From assembly GCF_905475465.1 (NCBI RefSeq), contig NC_062242.1:12489501-12553500 (forward strand): DNA of 64,000 nucleotides, read 5' to 3'. Positions 11,535-20,695 of the stretch are shown piece after piece. Under the pieces are notes generated by a model, which did not search any database, had not been told where the DNA came from, and saw only the letters and a program-made list of their open reading frames with translations. Each line of letters begins with the position of its first letter. Position 1 is the first letter of the stretch. Source of the DNA: Pieris napi (taxonomy: Eukaryota > Arthropoda > Insecta > Lepidoptera > Pieridae). The position numbers and the translations under genes are program-made.

Positions 11535-11790
11535 TAAGAGGAGTGTTGACCTAGCGGTTTGAGCTTGGAACTCTCATCCCTGAGGTCGCTTAGCTTTGAG
11601 CTTAGCGCTGAGCTTTGAGTCTCAGCTATACATCAATAGCTCTTCGTGAGTATGTAACAGTCGTACAGTAAAAATAAAACACAGTGAGACAACCGGCTTT
11701 AGACCCGGAAAATCGACAGGCGCAAAAGACTGACCAACAACATATAAAAAAAACAAATACAGAAATGTAAGACCAAGGGCGCTGCTGTCT
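11535..11790 (+). mobile_element. SINE, rearranged copy
   Basis: Head of the main SINE (TTGACCTAGCGG, ACTCTCATCCCTGAGGTCG), followed by a local repeat of TTGAGCTTAGCGCTGAGCTT-like sequence in place of the B box, then a degraded body and tail (ACAGAAATGTAAGACCAAGG). Small tandem duplications have disrupted the promoter. Confidence 0.7.
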
Positions 11791-12357
11791 TTAAGTAAAT
11801 TTTTAAGCTTTTTGATACTCGCTAAACGACGAAAGTTCTTGTTCATTCGTTCCAAATACGGCCACGGAGCGTTGTTAACGTTTTCATACTAAAATATTAT
11901 GTCGTTGCAATACTAATACATAAATAAATTGATTTTATTAAATATTTGCAATAACGTATATGAAAACTTGAAAAGCTTTTTAAGATAAATTTTGTCACGA
12001 GATTCTCCATAAACCTAATATTGGATTTAGGTCAGAACTTAAATATTACACAAGTTTACGACGTCCCTACCAAAGGACTGAATCATTCACGAATTCTATC
12101 TACAATAAAGAGTACTGTAAAAACATTAGGTAGAGCGCTATTTTAATAAAACCCATTACCTTTGACATCAAATTTTCATGGCTTGCGTTTTACTACCCAA
12201 TTCTGTGTTTGGATGGCTTGCTCCTTTCTTTATACGCGTATAAATGTGAACGCATCATCGTCTTTAGTTAGACCAAGAGCTAAGCTTGCTCTGTAACTTC
12301 TAGCAATAGAGATAGCGACATCATTGTATAGGAAAACAAATTATTCATTATAAGTAA
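11791..12357. other. intergenic, nothing recognised
   Basis: No gene or repeat recognised. Confidence 0.3.
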
Positions 12358-12470
12358 GATGTGCATTAATGTGTAAGATTTGGGAAGGTTTTTAAGTAAA
12401 AATTACCTGTGTCAGGGTTCACAGCTCTTTCATAAAAAATTAATACTTAATTTCCTCACATTAAAAACTA
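12358..12470 (+). repeat. dispersed repeat, three copies in window
   Basis: TGTGTAAGATTTGGGAAGG with flanking sequence recurs at 48135-48235 (plus) and, as the 5' part only, at 18215-18270 (minus). Class unknown; no coding potential. Confidence 0.5.
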
Positions 12471-12511
12471 TTTGAATTTTTTTAAAACTGTTTACAACTT
12501 CTTATTAATAA

Positions 12512-12925
12512 CTAGCGGCCCGTCCCGGCTTCGCAAGGGTGGACTTTTGTTTATTAACATTTTGGTATAAACGTACAGTACATACCTAAATAATAATGTA
12601 TTTAGTAATAGTGTATCGCTTACCTTTGGCTACGGGACTTGATGATTGAAAACTGATATCGATGAAGTTCTCCTAATATGACGGAAGTACGGAGAAACGC
12701 CGTCTCTGGTTTGATAAACCTTGCATACCGTCTGTATGTGAATGTAGACGTATAATATAAATAATATTTATATAACAATTGAAAAATTCGAAGCAAAAGA
12801 TTATAAATTATGATTATAAATTATGCTCTATGGTGTTTTAACCCGAATTTATAACATTGTATGCATAACTCAATGTCTCTAGCTTTCAGCAAATCTATTA
12901 ACTGCAGTTATGAAAGTCAATTTCA
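12512..12925 (+). repeat. dispersed repeat beginning CTAGCGGCCCGTCCCGGCTT
   Basis: The opening ACTAGCGGCCCGTCCCGGC resembles a widespread lepidopteran interspersed repeat that begins just after a TA-rich site; the similar opening ACTAGCTGACC is seen at 18434. The body is AT-rich with no long frame. Class is unresolved and the 3' limit is approximate. Confidence 0.4.
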
Positions 12926-14026
12926 CAAACAACAATTCGATAATTTTGTGGAGCTTCATTCATGAATTCATCATTCATCATAAACGAAAAATAAATATGA
13001 AGCAAATTTCTATATAATAGTGATTAGTGATAATGGCATCTCCAAACAGAACATCCAGCTCTTAACCTATATCTTTTATACAGTAATTCCGAAGGTATCC
13101 GATATCAACGCTGTCCCAAGAGACATCCAGCTCTCTACCTGTGATTCCACCTACATATTTAATCCCGTACACTTTAAGAATAGCGGAAGTATATTGTATA
13201 TATACTTATATACTTGATAAAAATTGTATGAATAATGTGGTGTAATAAAAGGAATGAGAAAACAATTTATATTCAGATATTTCTTTCATGATAATACCTA
13301 TTCCTTTGTATTGTGAGGACTCTTCTTCTTCTACTTTTTGTGCCATAACTGGAGGTTGGCCGTCAGTCTAGTGAAGCGAGTCTTCTCCTTTACCACATTC
13401 CGCAGTCTCAAAACCATTCAACTCCCTAACGAACTTATATTCTACTCTGAAGCAACCATCAGAAATCGACATGTCTTTGAACTCAAAAAAGGCTGGTTGT
13501 GTCCAGGGTCAGAGGACTGAGTACCTACTTTCTATTAGGAAAATTAATTAATGAAACGCAAAATGTGTTCGTCCCATACCCTGGGACTTATAATAATGTA
13601 TTCAATAAAAAGCAAACGATAAAGTCAAAATGTCGCAGCAAAAGGCTGGAAAATCTCATATAATTCTGAATTCAATAAAGGCTTTAAAGTCATGATTAAA
13701 ATGGCGGCTGGATTCGCTCACGTCCATTGTGCACACATTATTTTGGGACCCTCAAAAATTACAAGCTTGGGGGTTAATCAATGTTTTATGTTGGAAATCT
13801 TTGTTTACATTGGCATTATATGGTCCAAGGTAAAAGCTGCTAGCAATTATTATTGACATTAACTAATATATACTATGAGAACAAAACTTATATTAGAGTT
13901 ACAGCAATGCTGGATGACGTTTCACAAGTGTTAATTGTCAAACGTTACCAAAAAGTACAAGAATAAAATAAAAAAAATACGGTAATTTAATTCTATATAG
14001 AAGATATTTAAGTTATTAATAGTAAA
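12926..14026. other. intergenic, nothing recognised
   Basis: No host gene seen. A stretch at 13340-13520 is slightly GC-richer and open on the plus strand for 60 codons but resembles nothing I know. Confidence 0.35.
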
Positions 14027-14042
14027 TATATAGAACTTCGAA

Positions 14043-14669
14043 AAAATAACGAACAAGAAGTAGAGAGAAGAATCAACATCACATGGAAAAAGTTCTGGAG
14101 CTTCAAAGAAATACTCAAAAGTAAAATGACTATACGAATGAAAACGAAAGTTATGAACACCTGCCTACTGCCCTCATTAACATACGCCTGCCAAACTTGG
14201 AAATTTACTAGAAAAGTAAAAAATAAAATTATATCCAGCCAAAGGAGTATGGAGAGGAGCATTCTGAAATTAAGGAAAATCCAAAAGATCCGCCACACTC
14301 ATATAAGACAGAAAACTCAAGCCATTGACGCCCTCAACTACTCACAAAAGCTCAAATGGCGATGGGCGGGTCACGTAGCGAGGCTAAGCGATAATAGATG
14401 GACAAGAGAGACAACACAATGGACAGGCCCACTAGGACAAAGAAAGAGAGGAAGACCAAATGCACGCTGGGTAGACGACATCACAAAAGTGGCAGGCACT
14501 CATTGGTTACGAGCGGCAGAGAACAGAGAATACTGGTCTTCTCTGGAGGAGGCCTTTACCTTTCATGGAGAGGGTTCTTGCAAAAAAAAACATTAAATTA
14601 AGTATGTTATGAAATTGTAATACTTATAGAAAGCAAGAAATAAAAGGCTTTTTATTTTATTTATTTATT
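14043..14669 (+). mobile_element. 5'-truncated RTE-like LINE with intact target duplication
   Basis: The insertion is bounded by perfect 16-bp direct repeats, TATATAGAACTTCGAA, at 14027-14042 and 14670-14685. Its reading frame is open from the truncation point through 14596. It encodes the C-terminus of an RTE-type reverse transcriptase protein: LLPSLTYACQTW, RSMERSILKLRKIQKIR, LKWRWAGHVARLSDNRW, KRGRPNARWVDDITKVAG and WLRAAENREYW. The catalytic reverse transcriptase core is absent. The 3' end is ...AAAAGGCTTTTTATTTTATTTATTTATTT. The uninterrupted frame and identical duplications suggest a relatively recent insertion. Confidence 0.9.
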
Positions 14670-14685
14670 TATATAGAACTTCGAA

Positions 14686-14800
14686 CTTTTTGCCCTTAGC
14701 CATCGGGCCTTCGGGCCCGTGTGATGGTCTGAGCTGTCGAGGTCTAAAGGGAGGATTCCCTTTAGGTTGGAGGAACAGTACACCAGCCTTCTTCCACAGT
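14686..14800. other. GC-rich patch with small hairpin
   Basis: A GC-richer stretch in an AT-rich setting. CTAAAGGGA at 14744-14752 pairs perfectly with TCCCTTTAG at 14757-14765 over a 4-nt loop, and CGGGCCTTCGGGCCCG lies just upstream. Function and origin unknown. Confidence 0.35.
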
Positions 14801-15295
14801 ATATTTATTATTTAAATATTTCTAATGTGAGGCTACTATAACTTAAAATAATACATCTTTACTAAAAGTGCCTCACGGTTATATTAAACAGGCATTTTAA
14901 TTTAAAACTTAATTGCAGTACAGTCTAAAAAAAAGGCTGTCTCTTTTCATTACAGCGTCATCACTATGACTGAAAGAGACAATTTAAAGTAGATTTTCTT
15001 TGGTTATTAATTTTTTGCTTGATAAACTTTTACGTCTGTTAAAGAGTTCGCTTCTGCTCATATCTTTTGCCTATCGGATTTCAAACGATGCATTACTTTA
15101 ATCTCAGCAAAGCTGATAATATGAGACCTGACCTAACGATCCAGTGGAATGGGCAGCTTCCGGGATTATTTGGGTTCGAGTCGATCACTACTGATCTGGT
15201 ATTCACTCGTTTAGTATTCACTTTTCTATTATTGTAGTATATAATTAACGTTAAAAGTACTGAGCAGTATACATTTAATAATATGATTACGCAAT
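14801..15295. other. intergenic; possible SINE relic near 15.13-15.19 kb
   Basis: At about 15160-15185 GGGTTCGAGTC resembles a tRNA B box, preceded by GATCCAGTGGAA. This could be a second tRNA-derived element but too little is preserved to be sure. Otherwise nothing recognised. Confidence 0.3.
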
Positions 15296-15326
15296 ATTCA
15301 GGCAGACAACATCCACAATAAGTTTA
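15296..15326. repeat. 31-bp direct repeat, left copy
   Basis: ATTCAGGCAGAC followed by ACAATAAGTTTA; matches 16442-16472 at 28 of 31 positions. The two copies bracket the hexanucleotide microsatellite and the LINE inserted in it. Confidence 0.8.
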
Positions 15327-15344
15327 GACATAGACATAGACATA
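15325..15344. repeat. TAGACA microsatellite, short left block
   Basis: About 3.3 units of TAGACA immediately beyond the LINE 3' end, in the same orientation and unit as the long array at 16161-16338. Confidence 0.85.
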
Positions 15345-16160
15345 CTCAAACTCAAACTCAAAATATCTTTATTCAAGTGGGTAACCAAGTACACTTTTGA
15401 ATCGTCAAGTTAAATTAATCGTAAATTTACATTTACTACCAGTTCGCAAGTCCAGGGCGTAGAGCGGGTAAGAAGAACTGGCAAGAAACTTTCCGCCACT
15501 CTTTTTAATCGCCCGGTATTGTCATACATATTGTTTGAACTGGAGCAATTCAATCCCAAGGATTAGGATCATTTAAGTAGTCCTCAAATTTATAAAAAGC
15601 TTTGTTGATTAGTTTCCGTTTAACGAGGGCTTTGAATTTATTTAGTGATAATACTCTAATTTCGCTTGGGAGTTTGTTGTAAAAACGAATACAATTTCCA
15701 TATAAGGAGTGGTTTATCTTTTGGAGCCTGGTTGGTCGTACACTCAAATTAGTTCTATTTCGCGTATTATACTGGTGAAACTCACCATTTGTTTTAAAAT
15801 CGTTTATATTTTTTTGGACATACAACAAGGCTTCAAGAATATATTGACCAGATAGTGTCATAATATTTAATTCCTTAAACTTATTCCGTACCGACTCCCT
15901 CGGAGAAACACAACAAATACCCCGAACAGCCCGCTTCTGCAGCACAAATATGGATTGAACCTCTGCAGCAGCACCCCACAGTAGAATACCGTACGACATT
16001 ACGCTGTGAAAGTAGCTATGGTAAACAATTTTTGCCGTGTCCTTATCAGTAAACTGTCGGATTTTCTTTACTGCATATGCTGCAGAGCTGAGCCTATTCG
16101 AAAGAGTATCTATGTGCGGGCCCCATTGGAGTTTACTATCTATTGTTATGCCTAGAAAAA
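15345..16160 (-). mobile_element. 5'-truncated jockey-like LINE inside a microsatellite
   Basis: The minus strand has an uninterrupted frame from the truncation point at about 16157 to a stop at 15550, about 200 residues. It begins FLGITIDSKLQWGPH and contains LSNRLSSAAYAVKKIRQF, HSVMSYGILLWG, FVLQKRAVRGICCVSPRES and a C-terminus NKFKALVKRKL...LNDPNPWD. This is the thumb/C-terminal part of a non-LTR reverse transcriptase; the catalytic palm is lost by 5' truncation. The 3'UTR contains the AGAGTGGCGGAAAG block and ends AATAAAGATATTTTGAG(TTTGAG)n. TAGACA repeats lie on both sides, so it inserted into the microsatellite. Confidence 0.88.
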
Positions 16161-16338
16161 CATAGACATAGACATAGACATAGACATAGATATAGACATA
16201 GACATAGACATAGACATAGACATAGACATAGACATAGACATAGACATAGACATAGACATAGACATAGACATAGACATAGACATAGACATAGACATAGACA
16301 TAGACATAGACATAGACATAGACATAGACATAGACATA
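16161..16338. repeat. hexanucleotide microsatellite (CATAGA)n, about 30 units
   Basis: 178 bp of CATAGA/TAGACA units with one visible substitution (CATAGATATAG at about 16188). All frames stay open, creating spurious His-Arg, Cys-Leu and Ser-Met repeat proteins that I do not consider genes. Confidence 0.97.
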
Positions 16339-16410
16339 TCAATTATTACAAACAAAAACACACACACATAAACACACAAAATAACAATAATCAATAATAA
16401 AGAAGATTTT
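16339..16410. repeat. microsatellite flank shared with 59.2-59.35 kb
   Basis: TTATTACAAACAAA, a short CA array, then ATAAACACA and AACAATAATCAA also occur in the same order at about 59270-59345. Recurrent microsatellite flanks are typical of lepidopteran genomes and imply a mobile origin. Confidence 0.6.
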
Positions 16411-16441
16411 TTTTATTTTCCCATTCGGTTCGTTTAACATT

Positions 16442-16472
16442 ATTCAGGCAGACTTCATCTACAATAAGTTTA
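16442..16472. repeat. 31-bp direct repeat, right copy
   Basis: ATTCAGGCAGAC ... ACAATAAGTTTA; 28 of 31 positions identical to 15296-15326. Confidence 0.8.
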
Positions 16473-16494
16473 ATAGACGGCTTAATATATTGAC

Positions 16495-16568
16495 GCTCAC
16501 CGTCTACAATTTAAAAAAAAACGCTTAAAGGACTGGCTTCAGAACACACCTTACGCAGAGTTAAATAA
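16495..16568 (+). repeat. dispersed repeat also at 48.3 kb
   Basis: The block containing AAAGGACTGGCTTCAGAACA and CTTACGCAG recurs in inverse orientation at 48285-48365. It ends exactly where the first Harbinger derivative begins. Confidence 0.6.
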
Positions 16569-17176
16569 GCTACCCAAAGTAAACGATCAAATTTGCTTGA
16601 CAAACTTGTTTGTCAAACTTCACGTTTTCATCAAACAATAGCTTAGACGATCAAACCAAATATCAAACAAATTTGTTAAATTTCTAGTAGATTCTGGTTT
16701 CTCCTTTCGTGACGTGACGTCGCCGTGCCGAGCGCTTACAATTAGTAATTCAGTTGACACATTTTGGCATTAACTCTAGCACTGTGTATCAAGCCAAAAA
16801 AAAGAAGACAAAATTAAGAGATAAATTCTCTTGTTCTTGTCCATATAATCTTTTAATTTTTTTTTCCATAACATCGGCATATCACGATAAAGAGATATGA
16901 AATGCAACGTAAATTCTTTGTTCGTAATATTGCCACTCATATCGTCACTGAGCGTAGCGTCCTCCATGATGGCAATACAACGAATGAGATCTTGTTTGTC
17001 AAACACCGCCGTACACGTTCAAACCTGTTTGTCAAACTCGACATCAATCCACATTTTCATCAAACACGCCAAACACGTAGATTGTTTGACAAACGCCTCA
17101 AACACAGCAGTACACTATCAAATAATTTGACAAACACGTAAAATTTGACAAAAAATTTGATCGTTTAGAGGGCACT
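16569..17176 (+). mobile_element. PIF/Harbinger derivative, copy 1 (no transposase)
   Basis: 608-bp element sharing both ends with the copy immediately to its right. The right end reads CAAATTTGATC...GGGCACT. The left end is mutated (GCTACCCAAAGTAAACGATC) but lines up with the partner. A TAA precedes it at 16566-16568 and another follows at 17177-17179, matching the 3-bp TWA-type target of PIF/Harbinger. Subterminal regions are crowded with TTTGACAAAC-type motifs in both orientations. Nearly all of the transposase region kept in copy 2 is deleted here, so it is a MITE-like derivative. Confidence 0.8.
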
Positions 17177-17179
17177 TAA

Positions 17180-18048
17180 AGTGCCCTGTAAACGATCAAA
17201 TTTGCTTGACAAACTTGTTTGTCAAACTTCACGTTTTCATCAAACAATAGCTTAGACGATCAAACCAAATATCTATCAAATTTGTTAAATTTCTAGTAGA
17301 TTCTCCTTTCGTGACGTGACGTCGCCGTGCCGAGCGCGAGTAATTCAGATGATGCATTTTTGGACTCTAGCACTGTGTATCAAGACAAAAAAAAGAAGAC
17401 GATGGAGTCGAGAATGGTTGAAATTAAGAGATAAATACGAGAATTTGCTACGGGAAATATTGCGCACTGAACCTAAAGACTACGCAAACTTCCTGCGCAT
17501 GGACCATAAAACTTTTGAAGATTTACTGACTATACTCCATCCTCGTATTGAAAAAAAGGACACAGTTATGCGGAAATCTATACCAGCTTCTCAAAGGTTA
17601 TCAATAACTTTGAGGTATCTGGCTAGCGGCGATGATTTCAAAGACTTAAAATTTCAAGCCTGCGTTGCACCTCGAACATTGAGCAACATTATCATTGAAA
17701 CTTGTGAAGCAATAAATAAAATAAAAGCCTTTTATTTCTTGCTAAAAGATATACAAAATAACATAGGTTTACTAAAAATAAAAAAAAATCACGATAAACA
17801 GATATGAAATGCAACATAAATTCTATGTTAGTAATATTGACACTCATATTGTCACTGAGCGTAGCGACCTCCATGATGTCAATACAACGAGTGAGATCTT
17901 GTTTCAAACTCGACATCAATCCAGATTTTCATCAAACACGACAAACACGTAGATTGTTTGACAAACGCGTCAAACACAGCAGTACACTATCAAATAATTT
18001 GACAAACACGTAAAATTTGACAAACAATTTGATCGTTTACAGGGCACT
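17180..18048 (+). mobile_element. PIF/Harbinger derivative, copy 2
   Basis: 869-bp element with terminal inverted repeats AGTGCCCTGTAAACGATCAA / its complement at the right end, flanked by TAA on both sides (17177-17179 and 18049-18051). It keeps the N-terminal part of a HARBI1-like transposase and then is internally deleted. Both ends carry many TTTGACAAAC subterminal motifs, as expected for binding sites of the Myb-like/transposase machinery. It cannot supply its own transposase. Confidence 0.88.
17316..17807 (+). pseudogene. truncated Harbinger (HARBI1-like) transposase
   Basis: 163-residue frame lying inside Harbinger copy 2. Recognisable family blocks are NFLRMDHKTFEDLLTILHP (about residues 65-83), RKSIPASQRLSITLRYLASG (about 92-111) and FQACVAPRTLSNIIIETCEAI (about 119-139), which form the N-terminal helical region before the DDE nuclease of PIF/Harbinger transposases. 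After CEAINKIKAF the frame runs into unrelated AT-rich sequence and stops, so the whole DDE catalytic domain is missing. The start codon is uncertain because the first 20 or so residues lie in the subterminal repeat region. It is non-catalytic but could in principle still bind DNA or partner protein. Confidence 0.8.
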
Positions 18049-18051
18049 TAA

Positions 18052-18433
18052 CATGTAGTAGAATCATATACATTCACACACATGCGACACACTCACGCGT
18101 GTTACGCGTCACGTATGCTGTAAAAAATTTGAAGAATTTGTTGTAAACAGTAAAAGAAAGGAATTTCAAAATTGTAATTTGTTTTTAACTTTGTTGTGGA
18201 AGAGCTGGGAACTTTTATGCAAGTATTTTTGACTTAAAAGGGTTCCCAAATCTTACACATTGTAATGCATATCTACATATAAAAAATATGTTTCCAGTAG
18301 AACGTTTTCTTTGAATCGAAGTAATCTCGAATTGTAATTATTGCATAATGTGGCATGAAATATAAAAACTGTCTAAGTTTGCGTGGCAGGGGAGAGGAAG
18401 ATTTGTGGTTTGATTTCGATCATTTTTTCTTAC
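18052..18433. other. intergenic; fragment of a dispersed repeat
   Basis: 18215-18270 (minus) shares CCCAAATCTTACACATT with the repeats at 12.36 and 48.14 kb. No gene seen. Confidence 0.4.
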
Positions 18434-18748
18434 TATATGATACTAGCTGACCTGGCAAACGTCATTTTGCCATATATATAATTTATAATAAAAAATAGGG
18501 GTTGATCGTAGAGGGGTGAAAATTAGCGGTTGTATGTATTTTTGTATGCTGTATCATAAAAAAAACATATTTTTTTTATCTAAAAATTAAAATTGGACTA
18601 CCCTTAACATTTAGGGGGATGAAAAATAGATATTGTCCGATTCTCAGACATACCCAATATGCACACAAAATTTCATGAGAATCGGTCGAGCCGTTTCGGA
18701 GGAGTTTAACCACAAACACCGCGACACGAGAATTTTATATATTAGATT
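18434..18748 (+). repeat. dispersed lepidopteran repeat, CTAGCTGACCTGGCAAACGT type
   Basis: It begins TACTAGCTGACCTGGCAAACG and ends with AATTTCATGAGAATCGGTCG, AGCCGTTTCGGAGGAG and ACACGAGAATTTTATATATT. This order is familiar from many lepidopteran genomes. No coding sequence is present. I do not assign a class. Confidence 0.6.
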
Positions 18749-19484
18749 TTACGCTACTTAAAATTGATCAATATTAACGTAGAAATGTGTTTGGTCCGTG
18801 ATTTTTTACAGTAAAACATTATTGTAATATATCAGGCCTCTTGAAGTAATTCGAGAAATTTTATAAGATGACGTTCTATATGTATAGAATATCTTTATCC
18901 AAAATTAATTAAAACGGTAAGAAGTTAGAATTTATTTTATCCGCATACCGACTAGGTTGAATTAGAGGGCGTAAGTCTACAGTTTTGGCCTTAATCCAAA
19001 CGTATAGTTGAGTCTGCCCGGTCAAATAGTTACACGTGACTTGCTTCTTAAATATAGTTAAATAGTTAACGACTTCAAAAGGAGCTTCTTAAGCACTGCG
19101 TTAAATATATTTTAAATGCTTTGATAGAGATATCTCTTCTAATTTTTATTATCATTATTATTTAGACATTGTCTCTGTCAGAGACCAAGATTCTACGCTA
19201 TACATAGTTATAATTAAAAGTTGTCAATTTAGCTTAGCACATTTAGTGCGCCTGTTACAAAGTAGTAGTATTAGTAGAAGTAGTAGTGGTTATTAATTAT
19301 AGTTTTTCTCTTGAAACAGAACTTATTCAGGCTAGATAACTATGGGTATATCTAAGGATATTTCTCTAATGAGACAGAAAGGTTAGCTTTATCATATTAT
19401 AAGTTGTACTGTCATGGGCAGGCTACAATGGAGGCTCTTGATTAAATACTCAAACAGACTTCTTTTTGACCTTGGTTAATAAAA
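18749..19484. other. intergenic, nothing recognised
   Basis: No gene or known repeat; (AGT)n-like patch at about 19262-19290. Confidence 0.3.
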
Positions 19485-19770
19485 GTTAAAAGTCAAAAAT
19501 CATTTATTCATACAGGTAACACAATGCACACTTATGAATGAATTATTCTAATTTTACATTAACTGCCAGTTCTCAAATCAAGGGTGTAGAACGGAAGAGA
19601 AGAACTGGCAATAAACTCTCCGCCACTCTTTTTAATCGCCAAGTTTTTTGTTTTACACAACGTTTGTAAGGAGCCGCAAGCATTACTAATGAAATACATT
19701 AAAAACAAAGATTTGTCCTCTATCAGCAGGAGCACGAATAAAGACTTGGCACCCACCACGAGATCATTTC
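19485..19770 (-). mobile_element. jockey-like LINE 3' tail
   Basis: Same 3'UTR as the LINE at 55926-57760, including the AGAGTGGCGGAGAGTTTAT block, ACAAACGTTGTGTAAAAC and GCTGATAGAGGACAAAT, ending AATAAATGATTTTTGAC. No coding part. Confidence 0.8.
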
Positions 19771-20620
19771 TATGCGAAATACATTAACAATATAACATAT
19801 TCAAACTATCCAAATTATATAGGACACAACTATATAAAATCATATCATAAATTAATTTCAGGCCAATTAAAATATCGTTAGCTAGACAATTTATTTCGAA
19901 AAATATTTATTGTGTAAAGCGGCGAGTTAACTAACAGTATTATTTAATTAAAGTACAACAAACATAGCAAAGTTTACGAAGTAAACATTTTTATTCTAAC
20001 CTTAAACTTAAATTTATAACTTACATTGTTATACTTATAAAACACTAACGCACGTAATATTTACCAAACACGTACCTTTACGAAATCTCGGTTTAGTAAA
20101 GTAAGACAAGCTTTTAGCAGTTCGTGACTCCGCCATAACAATAAAAGGAATATTCCGGCAACTACGTAACGTAGCACTGGAACTATCTTTCATTAGGCAA
20201 CGGATATCAATACTAATTTCTTTCAATATTAATATTGTAAGAAAGTCTAGTATTTAATAGCATTGTGTACGGACGAAGGAAAGAAGGTCGGGAAGGTGTT
20301 CTCTTCCTAGAGGGAGGTTCATCAAACAGTTACCACTAACAGGCCGGCTCAAAGGTATAACGCTATCGTACAGATAAAAAAATCACACCATCGAAAAATA
20401 AGATTACTGGTCCTGTACTAATACTGAAGTCGTGTGTGTGACCACTGTGTAATGTATAGTTTTCGTTGTTTTTATTATTTGTGTTTTTAAAATATTTAAA
20501 ACGTCATGATAAAATACGCTCAATAGCGTTGTCTACATTACTGCATAATGTTCGTGAAGTGTGGTGTAAGTTATGAAAAGAAATGTTGAGTTAATATAAT
20601 CGATTTTACAATAAAAATAA
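19771..20620. other. intergenic, nothing recognised
   Basis: No gene recognised. A GC-richer island at 20255-20420 has no readable similarity. Confidence 0.3.
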
Positions 20621-20621
20621 A

Positions 20622-20695
20622 TAAACTTAAGTGGAAATGGGTGGGGCATATGGCAATAGGTACAGCAAAGTGGAGCAAGAGAGTAATTTTATATA
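20622..20695 (+). pseudogene. short RTE-like LINE relic
   Basis: Reads KLKWKWVGHMA followed by TAKWSKRV, the conserved LKW-WAGH-AR...RW motif of RTE-type LINE C-termini, with an indel in between. Confidence 0.55.

Noticed and set aside
16161..16338. Regular short repeats that might suggest a CRISPR array
   Set aside because: Perfect 6-bp tandem units without spacers in a eukaryotic, TE-rich region; it is a microsatellite.
16136..16397. Open frames of His-Arg, Cys-Leu and Ser-Met repeats on both strands
   Set aside because: They are translations of a hexanucleotide microsatellite, open in every frame; no gene structure around them.
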